A DNA stretch of 9,779 bases from a bacterium (GTDB lineage: Bacteria > Zixibacteria > MSB-5A5 > GN15 > FEB-12), in assembly GCA_030668045.1 (NCBI GenBank), contig DAOUUR010000052.1, positions 1-9,779 on the forward strand, read 5' to 3'. The notes under the pieces were generated by a model. The model saw nothing but the letters and a program-made list of their open reading frames with translations, ran no database searches and had not been told where the DNA came from. The number at the start of each line of letters is the position of its first letter. The stretch's first letter is position 1. A program made the position numbers and the translations under genes. Shown here piece after piece: positions 1 through 6,013 of the stretch.

Positions 1-63
1 AAAACCTTGACTAATTGACGGCCAGAGTGGAATTTATTGTCTAAGAGAAGAAGTAGAGACTAC

Positions 64-69
64 GAGGAG
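64..69 (+). promoter_or_regulatory. Shine-Dalgarno site that sets the start of the first gene
   Basis: GAGGAG lies 6 nt before the ATG at 76. The frame stays open upstream to a TTG at 37, but this site and the signal peptide that begins exactly at 76 make the ATG the likely start. Confidence 0.75.
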
Positions 70-75
70 TTACTA

Positions 76-768
76 ATGAAAAGATTTGTTATCGTGTTGA
101 CGATCCTGGCCCTGGCGATTCCGGGTCTTCAGGCAAGAAAACCTAAGAAAAAGGCTGGCAAGGTGGAGGATACAACCTATACCGATGCCAAGTACGATTT
201 TAGCCTCAATCTTGTCGATGGTTGGAAATACAAGGTAAACAAAGATAAGGATAACTATCGTTTGGTCCTGACGCAGAAGAACTTTCAGGTTCCCCCGGAC
301 TACATGGACGCACCTGACTACACTCAGGTTCCGCGTATGGTTGTCTATGCTGATACCTCAAGTATGAAGCCGATGTCTTTTTTGGATTCGCTAATTAGTG
401 AAAACTACTCTTCCAAACAGAAGAACGCGCTGATGAAGGAATTTGAGATATTCAATGACAATACCGACAATCGCAAGAAGATCGTACCGCGCAAGAAAAA
501 GGTCGTGACGATCAATGACAAGCGGGGAGTTCTCTGGACCGCCCAGGGCAAATACACCAATTACGTTTCGCTTTCCTCATCATCCACCGGTGGCGGAGAA
601 AAGCGGGTTTATGGCGCATACGGTGGCGCTGTGGTGATTGTCATGAATGATGATATCATGGTGGCATTCCACCTGATCAGCGAATGGCAGTACTTTCCAG
701 AGGTGCTGGAACAGGCAATGGAGGTAATAAATTCGCTAAAATGGCCGGATGAAGAGGAAAAGAAGTGA
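76..768 (+). CDS. Exported protein of unknown function (possible Mog1/PsbP/DcrB-like fold)
   Basis: The 230-residue product begins with a clear Sec signal peptide: a Lys-Arg start, a hydrophobic stretch at about residues 4-17, and a probable cut after the Ala of GLQA (residue 20). The mature protein opens with a very basic patch (RKPKKK) and closes with an acidic-basic tail (PDEEEKK). I do not recognise the family with certainty. The pattern Y-D-F-S-L-x-L-x-D-G-W near residues 40-50, beta-rich middle segments, and a final helix ending in INSLKW (218-223) resemble small Mog1/PsbP/DcrB-like proteins, often periplasmic or lipid-anchored; this is inference. There is no lipobox Cys, so it is probably soluble in the periplasm. 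It stands apart from the downstream operon, separated by its own terminator. No catalytic motif is visible. Confidence 0.85.
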   Translation: MKRFVIVLTILALAIPGLQARKPKKKAGKVEDTTYTDAKYDFSLNLVDGWKYKVNKDKDNYRLVLTQKNFQVPPDYMDAPDYTQVPRMVVYADTSSMKPMSFLDSLISENYSSKQKNALMKEFEIFNDNTDNRKKIVPRKKKVVTINDKRGVLWTAQGKYTNYVSLSSSSTGGGEKRVYGAYGGAVVIVMNDDIMVAFHLISEWQYFPEVLEQAMEVINSLKWPDEEEKK

Positions 769-773
769 TATCG

Positions 774-798
774 GGCCGGCTTGATGCCGGCCTTTTTT
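774..798 (+). terminator. Intrinsic (Rho-independent) terminator
   Basis: A perfect 7-bp GC-only stem (GGCCGGC / GCCGGCC, 774-780 and 786-792) encloses a 5-nt loop (TTGAT) and is followed at once by six T residues (793-798). It starts 5 nt after the stop codon at 766-768, so it should end that transcript and insulate it from the operon that follows. Confidence 0.93.
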
Positions 799-799
799 A

Positions 800-828
800 T
801 TGACCGTTTGGCAACGTAGCGATATTAT
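800..828 (+). promoter_or_regulatory. Sigma70-type promoter of the lapA-to-miaA gene run
   Basis: The -35 element TTGACC (800-805, 5 of 6 consensus) and the -10 element TATTAT (823-828, 5 of 6) are separated by the ideal 17 nt. Transcription would start near 834-836, about 34 nt before the ATG at 869. The -35 begins 1 nt after the T-tract of the preceding terminator. This is the best promoter-like sequence I found in the window and probably drives lapA onward. The call rests on sequence match only. Confidence 0.7.
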
Positions 829-868
829 ATAGATTACACTTTTTGAGACCCTGTTTTTCGGAGGACTT

Positions 869-1234
869 ATGTGGGTTATTAGAGCGGTAATGATTGCTCT
901 GGTCGTAATCTGCGTGGTTGCTTTTGCCTATTTCAATGTAGGCCATGAGCAAACGATTGATGTAAACCTGATTTGGGCGCGGTTCATTGACGTACCATTG
1001 ATCACGGTCGTTTTCTGGGCTTTTGTTGGTGGTGTTATTGTCTCGCTGGTTGGGTTCGTCTCTGTTTACATCAGATTGACTGTTGACCTGCGGTCAGTCC
1101 GCAAGAAAATGCGGGCGCTCGAACATGAGATCACTACGCTACGGAATCGACCAATCGAGGAGTCGGCTGAGTTTATCGAGAAACAGTCAGGGGCGGGTGG
1201 CGGTATCCTGCCGAAACCCGGATCGGAGAGGTAA
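869..1234 (+). CDS. lapA: LapA-domain (DUF1049) inner-membrane protein
   Basis: The 121-residue protein has the LapA/DUF1049 layout. A first membrane helix spans about residues 3-21, then comes a short periplasmic loop with the family-like segment FNVGHEQTIDVNL (22-34). A second helix runs at about 43-68, followed by a cytoplasmic charged helix, probably coiled coil, at about 71-94, and a disordered Gly/Pro tail. In E. coli, LapA is a partner of LapB in lipopolysaccharide assembly and in controlling LpxC turnover by FtsH. A strong ribosome site GGAGGA (860-865) sits 3 nt before the ATG. The next gene begins 2 nt after the stop and encodes a LapB-like protein, which supports the call. The fold assignment is fairly secure; the regulatory role is carried over from E. 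coli and may differ here. Confidence 0.83.
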   Translation: MWVIRAVMIALVVICVVAFAYFNVGHEQTIDVNLIWARFIDVPLITVVFWAFVGGVIVSLVGFVSVYIRLTVDLRSVRKKMRALEHEITTLRNRPIEESAEFIEKQSGAGGGILPKPGSER

Positions 1235-1236
1235 GC

Positions 1237-2331
1237 ATGGCCGAGTATGTTCTGATATTTTTTGGTCTTCTGATCGTTCTGGTCGGTCTCTACTCACTCT
1301 ACACTCGCCTATCAAGAAAGAAGCCGCTGGAAGATTCCGAACTCTATGTAGCAGCCTTGAGGGATCTTCTCGACGATAAGAAGGAGACTGCTTTTTCCAA
1401 GTTGCGTCAGGTAGTGGCTTCCGACTCAAGCAATGTCGATGCATACCTCCGGCTTGGCCAAATCCTGCGCGACTATAATAAGCCCGAGCAGGCCTTGCAG
1501 GTGCACAAAGATCTGGCCACGAGGGGCGGACTGACTGACGTAGAAAAGGCGGCGATACTCGCACAGTTGTATTACGACTACATCGCTATGGATAATGTCG
1601 ATACAGCCGAGGCCGCTCTAAAAGAGCTAATTACGTTGCGGACAGAAAACCAGTGGGCGTTGGCGCGTCTTTTGGAAGTACAGAAGAAGGCAGGCAAGTG
1701 GGACGATGCCTATGACACAGCGGTCAAGATTCTCAAGATTGACTCGAACAAATCAAAAAAACCGCTGGCTGTCTTTAAGTTTCACCTCGGAGAAGAACTT
1801 CTCGGCAAGCGCGAGTATCATAAGGCTCGCCTGTTTTTCAAGGAAGCGCTCGGTCTTGACCCCGGATTTGTTCCGGCTTACCTGGCTGTGGGTGATTCTT
1901 ATGCCAGCGAGGATCGAACCGAAGACGCTGTCAATTTCTGGAAAAAACTGATAGATGCTGTCCCCGAAGAAGGCGGCTTGGCGATTGAGCGGCTCAAGAA
2001 AGCCCTCTTTGAGCTGGGTCGGTTTGGCGAGATTGCCGATGTCTGCCAGAATATTCTCAAACACTCACCTTCCAATTCCGAGGCTAAGCTGACACTCGCC
2101 GAGTTCCACGAAAAAAAAGGCGACATGGAGGCTGCCGAAGAATTACTCGGCCAGTTGGTTGATGATAACCCGAATGATGTAAAATCAATCCTGGGTTTGG
2201 TGAGTATTCTGGCGGCCCGTGGCGAAACAAGAAAAATACAGGACCTTCTCCGAACGTTGGAAAAGAAAACGGATAGCGCGCGTCGAGCCGGACGTGATAC
2301 CGGGACGCAGGCCACGGTCGGCGGTGTCTGA
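1237..2331 (+). CDS. lapB: LapB/YciM-like membrane-anchored TPR protein
   Basis: The 364-residue product starts with one N-terminal membrane helix (about residues 4-22) followed by Arg/Lys-rich residues, placing the rest in the cytoplasm. The remainder is a helical solenoid. TPR-like units are visible at about 36-64, 69-97 (AYLRLGQIL...), 105-134, 139-169, 179-209 (KARLFFKEALGLDPG), 213-243, 250-280 and 284-314. Size, topology and position after a LapA gene match LapB, which in E. coli links lipopolysaccharide synthesis to FtsH degradation of LpxC. Unlike E. coli LapB, no C-terminal rubredoxin-type domain with two CxxC pairs is present; the tail is a short Arg/Gly/Thr stretch. GGAG at 1225-1228 lies 8 nt before the ATG. 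It could be a generic TPR scaffold, so the name is tentative. Confidence 0.72.
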   Translation: MAEYVLIFFGLLIVLVGLYSLYTRLSRKKPLEDSELYVAALRDLLDDKKETAFSKLRQVVASDSSNVDAYLRLGQILRDYNKPEQALQVHKDLATRGGLTDVEKAAILAQLYYDYIAMDNVDTAEAALKELITLRTENQWALARLLEVQKKAGKWDDAYDTAVKILKIDSNKSKKPLAVFKFHLGEELLGKREYHKARLFFKEALGLDPGFVPAYLAVGDSYASEDRTEDAVNFWKKLIDAVPEEGGLAIERLKKALFELGRFGEIADVCQNILKHSPSNSEAKLTLAEFHEKKGDMEAAEELLGQLVDDNPNDVKSILGLVSILAARGETRKIQDLLRTLEKKTDSARRAGRDTGTQATVGGV

Positions 2332-2426
2332 TCGCTTGGGTGAAACCAAAACATGGCCGCAGAAAATGGCGGCATCAACGTACAAGTGACTTCGAGCAGA
2401 CTATCTGCTCTTCGGGTGCTCCGAAA
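2332..2426 (+). other. 95-nt gap with three inverted repeats
   Basis: This is the only sizeable gap inside the operon. It holds GCCGC/GCGGC (2356-2360 and 2369-2373, 8-nt loop), a perfect 7-bp hairpin GAGCAGA-CTA-TCTGCTC (2394-2410), and directly abutting it a 5-bp hairpin TTCGG-GTGCT-CCGAA (2411-2425), which ends 1 nt before the ATG at 2427. None is followed by a T-tract, so they do not look like terminators. No good Shine-Dalgarno sequence is visible. The role is unknown; an effect on translation or mRNA processing is possible. Confidence 0.5.
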
Positions 2427-3422
2427 ATGTTTCGACTTCTACTGATAATAGCCTCAGTTGTAATTTTAGCCGGTCAGGCCGGTGCCGACGGTGTATATTC
2501 TCTGATACAGAAGGGAAAGCTCGCTGAGGCAGCCGACTCGCTTTCGGAGTTATCGACCGCTTCCCGACGTAACGGCAATATTCTGTTTTTCCAGAGTCTG
2601 CTTGAATCTGATGCTATCGAAGCGGTCCGGTTGATGGAAGCGGCCCTGAACGCTTCGGTGGACGCCGTCTATCGCGAGGAGATTTCCTATCGTCTGGCGC
2701 AGTACTATTTTGGAGCGCGTCGGTATGATCGTCTCAATGATATTCTCAGCGAGTATCGTGCCATGTGGGAGGATGGGAAATATGCCGCCGAGATGGCTCG
2801 TCTTTCAATTGCTGTTGATCAGCAGGCAGGAGCGCACGAATCGGCTATGCGACAGGTCGATCGCTATTTGTTGAAGTATACGCGCGGCGAGGAGTACCAG
2901 TGGGGTATGATTGACAAGGTTCGCGTTATGTTGTCGTTCAAGAAGAAAATCGGCGCTACCAAATTGTTGCGGCAGTTGTCCCGTGAGAAGAGAGGCCCGG
3001 CTATACCGCAATCTCTCTACCTGCTGGCTAGTGATGTCATCGAACGCAAGCGAACCGATGATGCCGTCTTCTACTATAATATCCTTCGCGAAAGCTACCC
3101 GCTGGCGGTTGGACTGGACGCCCTGGTTGATCGTATGGCAGAGATGCCGTCGGGGGATGCCGAAAGCAGTGCGGCGGAGGAAGCAACCGGCACCTATTAT
3201 TCCGTGCAGGTCGGTGTCTTTTCCAAGAAGAGCAATGCCAATCGTCAGGCAAAGCTGTTTGGCGACTATGGTCACAAAGTTGAGATCAAGAAACGCAAGA
3301 TAGCCGATGTTACCTATCGCGTTGTGTATGTGGGGAAATTCCGGAATTTCACTGAAGCGGTTCAGTTCAAGAAGACGCTTGAAGCCAGCCACAAAGAAGC
3401 GTTCCGGGTTGTTGCGCGATGA
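2427..3422 (+). CDS. Exported SPOR-domain protein with helical (TPR-like) repeats
   Basis: The product has 331 residues from the ATG at 2427. This start is chosen because an ideal signal peptide begins there (MFRLLLIIASVVILAGQAGA, probable cut after residue 20). A GTG at 2340 would put 29 basic, unmatched residues in front. Residues about 22-225 are alpha-helical with TPR-like spacing (for example YRLAQYYFGARRYDRL at 88-103 and DDAVFYYNILRESYP at 211-225). A Ser/Glu/Ala linker follows (about 240-255). Residues 257-331 are a SPOR domain: YYSVQVGVFSKKSNA, a central YRVVYVGKF and a closing FRVV. SPOR domains bind peptidoglycan lacking stem peptides, often at division sites, so the protein likely acts in the periplasm. 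The stop overlaps mutS by 4 nt (ATGA). The SPOR call is strong; the exact cell-wall role is unknown. Confidence 0.85.
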   Translation: MFRLLLIIASVVILAGQAGADGVYSLIQKGKLAEAADSLSELSTASRRNGNILFFQSLLESDAIEAVRLMEAALNASVDAVYREEISYRLAQYYFGARRYDRLNDILSEYRAMWEDGKYAAEMARLSIAVDQQAGAHESAMRQVDRYLLKYTRGEEYQWGMIDKVRVMLSFKKKIGATKLLRQLSREKRGPAIPQSLYLLASDVIERKRTDDAVFYYNILRESYPLAVGLDALVDRMAEMPSGDAESSAAEEATGTYYSVQVGVFSKKSNANRQAKLFGDYGHKVEIKKRKIADVTYRVVYVGKFRNFTEAVQFKKTLEASHKEAFRVVAR

Positions 3423-6013
3423 CCAGGCAATCTCTCACGCCACTGATGCAGCAGTTCTATGCCGTCAAGGAAAAGCATCCCGACAAGATTCTGTTTTTTC
3501 GTATGGGTGATTTCTACGAGATGTTTGGCGATGATGCCGTCAAAGGCGCCCCCATTCTGGGCATTGCTCTGACTTCACGTTCCCATGGCGAGGCTGAGAG
3601 AATTCCCCTGGCCGGAGTGCCGTACCATTCGGTAGATAAGTACCTCGCCAAATTGCTCTCTGCCGGTGAAAAGGTTGTGGTTGTTGAGCAGGTGGAGGAC
3701 CCGAAAACGGCCAAGGGGATTGTCAAGCGTGAGGTTGTCGAAATTCTTACACCGGGGACGGCGGTAGTGGAAGGGGTCGAACAAATTGCTCCGGTCACCT
3801 GGCTGGCGGCAATTGTTGGTGACACCCGACGCGCGATGGGCCTGGCCGTTCTTGATCTCTCTACCGGCGCATTTATGGTGCATCAGGGAACCGACGATAA
3901 CATTGTCGAGCACCTGAAAGTTCTCGAACCTGCTGAGGTGCTCTATGCCTCCAAAGACCAGAGGACCGATCCTCCGGGATTCCTCACCGAACTTCCCCGA
4001 AGAACCCAGATCACGCCGTTTGAAGATTGGAATTTCGATGCCACAACCGCCGAGCGGGAGCTCAACGATCATTTCGAGACCAGCACGCTGGAGGGTTTTG
4101 GAATCGAAGGCGACCGTCTTGCCATAGCTGCTGCCGGAGCTATACTCAGGTACCTCAAAGAAAATCATCGGGATCGTATTGCTCATATCAGAAGGCTGAC
4201 CCGATTCGATGACAGTCAGTTTATGGTGCTTGACCACAGCACTGTTCGTAACCTGGAACTTGTTCGTAATCTATCAACAGCGACCGAGGAAAACTCGCTC
4301 TACTCGGTGGTGAACAAGTGTCACACCGCCGCAGGAAGCAGACGTCTACATCAGGCGCTGGTCAGGCCGTTCAAGACCAAAGACAAGATTGAATTCCGTC
4401 AGTCGGGGGTGGCCGAGTTGGTTCGAAGCCGCGAGTTGGCGTACTCTATCCGGCAAGAGACAAAGAAACTCTCCGATCTTGAGAAGCTGGCCGGTCGGCT
4501 CGGTATCGGCAAGTTGAACCCGCGCCAGATGGGTGCGATCAAAGAGAGTCTTCGGTTGGCCGGCGTGATACGAACGTTGCTGGACGACGTCCACTCTCCG
4601 CATCTGACCGGGTTGGCGCAGGCGATGCCGGATTGCACGGAGATTATTGACCGACTGGATCGCGCTATTGTCGATGAACCGCCGCTGGTATCGAACAAGG
4701 GCGGTATCTTCCGAAAAGGTTTCTCAGAGAAGCTTGATGACCTGAACGATTCTATCTACGATGCTCGCAAGTATATCGGATCATTGCAGCAAGTTGAACG
4801 CAAACGAACTGGAATCAACAATCTCAAAGTTGGTTTCAACAAAGTCTTTGGCTACTATCTTGAGATCACCAAAAGCAATCTGGACAACATCCCGGAAAAC
4901 TACCAGCGACGTCAGACTCTCGTCAATGCCGAGCGCTTCATAACGCCGGAGTTGAAAGAGAAAGAAGAGCTGATCTTCAACGCCGAAGAAAAGATATTCA
5001 AGTTAGAGACCGAGTTGTACGATGAATTGACCGAATTTCTCGCCGGTCACATTGCCGATATCATATGCGCCGCCGAACTCTTAGCCGAGCTTGATCTGGT
5101 TTCCGGTCTGGCGGAGGTGGCGGTCGAGAGCGGCTTCCAGCGTCCGGACATTTATGTCGATACGCGTTTGGTCATCAGGGGCGGGCGTCATCCCGTCATC
5201 GAAAAAGTTATCCCTTCCGGTTCTTTTGTGTCCAACACGGTCGAGTTCGACACCGAGAATAACCGTTTTCACATTCTGACCGGTCCCAACATGTCGGGGA
5301 AATCGACCTACCTGAGACAGATCGGGTTGATCGTTATTCTGGCTCAAATTGGTTCGTTTGTTCCGGTCGAGAGTGCCGAGATTGGGCTGATTGATCGTGT
5401 CTTTACTCGGGTGGGTGCGCTGGATAATCTGGTGCGGGGACAATCGACATTTCTGGTAGAGATGGTCGAGACGGCTAACATCCTTCACAATGCCGGGGAA
5501 CGATCGCTGGTGCTTCTTGATGAGGTTGGTCGGGGGACATCGACTTTCGACGGACTCTCTATTGCGTGGGCGGAGGTGGAGTTCATCACCGAGCAACTGA
5601 ACGCCCGCACCATTTTTGCAACGCACTATCACGAGTTGACCGGTATGACCGAGACAAGCGAGAGGGTTCGGAATTTTCAGGTGGCAGTCAAGCGGTGGGA
5701 AAACAGGATCATATTTCTGCACCAGATTATTCCGGGCGGGTGTGATGATTCATACGGTATCGAAGTCGCCAAGCTGGCCGGTCTGCCTCGCAAGAGCCTG
5801 ACACGGGCGCGACAAATTCTAAGACTGCTGGAGTCTGGCAAGTTTAACCAGAGCGAGATCGGCAAAGGGATATACAAGGAACGAATCCAACCAACATTGT
5901 TTGAAACGCCACCCTCGGAGATTGAGACAGAGATCAAAGCGCTCGACCCGGACAATATGACCCCGAGGGCTGCCCTTGATTTGCTTCGGAGCATGAAAGA
6001 AAAACTAAGATGA
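3419..6013 (+). CDS. mutS: DNA mismatch repair protein MutS
   Basis: This is a full-length MutS1 of 864 residues (E. coli has 853). It recognises mispaired or unpaired bases and, with ATP, recruits MutL. The N-terminal mismatch-reading domain carries the Phe-x-Glu motif at F32-Y33-E34 within MGDFYEMFGDDA. Connector, lever and clamp domains follow. The C-terminal ABC-type ATPase has Walker A GPNMSGKST (622-630), Walker B LVLLDE with D701 and E702, the loop GRGTSTFDG, and the switch histidine in ATHYHEL. QPTLF (824-828) resembles the sliding-clamp binding motif near the MutS C-terminus, and the end (TPRAALDLLRSMKEKL) matches the tetramerisation tail. The ATG overlaps the preceding stop by 4 nt and has no clear ribosome site, so it is probably translationally coupled. 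All key residues are intact. Confidence 0.98.
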   Translation: MTRQSLTPLMQQFYAVKEKHPDKILFFRMGDFYEMFGDDAVKGAPILGIALTSRSHGEAERIPLAGVPYHSVDKYLAKLLSAGEKVVVVEQVEDPKTAKGIVKREVVEILTPGTAVVEGVEQIAPVTWLAAIVGDTRRAMGLAVLDLSTGAFMVHQGTDDNIVEHLKVLEPAEVLYASKDQRTDPPGFLTELPRRTQITPFEDWNFDATTAERELNDHFETSTLEGFGIEGDRLAIAAAGAILRYLKENHRDRIAHIRRLTRFDDSQFMVLDHSTVRNLELVRNLSTATEENSLYSVVNKCHTAAGSRRLHQALVRPFKTKDKIEFRQSGVAELVRSRELAYSIRQETKKLSDLEKLAGRLGIGKLNPRQMGAIKESLRLAGVIRTLLDDVHSPHLTGLAQAMPDCTEIIDRLDRAIVDEPPLVSNKGGIFRKGFSEKLDDLNDSIYDARKYIGSLQQVERKRTGINNLKVGFNKVFGYYLEITKSNLDNIPENYQRRQTLVNAERFITPELKEKEELIFNAEEKIFKLETELYDELTEFLAGHIADIICAAELLAELDLVSGLAEVAVESGFQRPDIYVDTRLVIRGGRHPVIEKVIPSGSFVSNTVEFDTENNRFHILTGPNMSGKSTYLRQIGLIVILAQIGSFVPVESAEIGLIDRVFTRVGALDNLVRGQSTFLVEMVETANILHNAGERSLVLLDEVGRGTSTFDGLSIAWAEVEFITEQLNARTIFATHYHELTGMTETSERVRNFQVAVKRWENRIIFLHQIIPGGCDDSYGIEVAKLAGLPRKSLTRARQILRLLESGKFNQSEIGKGIYKERIQPTLFETPPSEIETEIKALDPDNMTPRAALDLLRSMKEKLR

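Noticed and set aside
7..43. TTGACT (7-12) and TTGACG (15-20) as a promoter for the first gene
   Set aside because: No acceptable -10 hexamer lies 16-18 nt downstream of either; the gene's promoter may lie outside the window or be of another type.
37..75. Upstream TTG start extending the first gene by 13 residues
   Set aside because: It would bury the signal peptide behind a charged stretch, while the ATG at 76 has a good ribosome site at the right distance.
2340..2426. GTG at 2340 as the start of the SPOR gene
   Set aside because: The 29 added residues are basic and unlike an export signal, and there is no clear ribosome site. A clean signal peptide begins at 2427.
3575..4237. Long open frame on the - strand opposite mutS (220 codons)
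   Set aside because: It is fully contained in the conserved N-terminal half of mutS, with no recognisable domain and no sign of its own expression.
5081..5722. Open frame on the - strand opposite the mutS ATPase region (213 codons)
   Set aside because: It is opposite strongly conserved MutS motifs; the sequence has no domain-like features.
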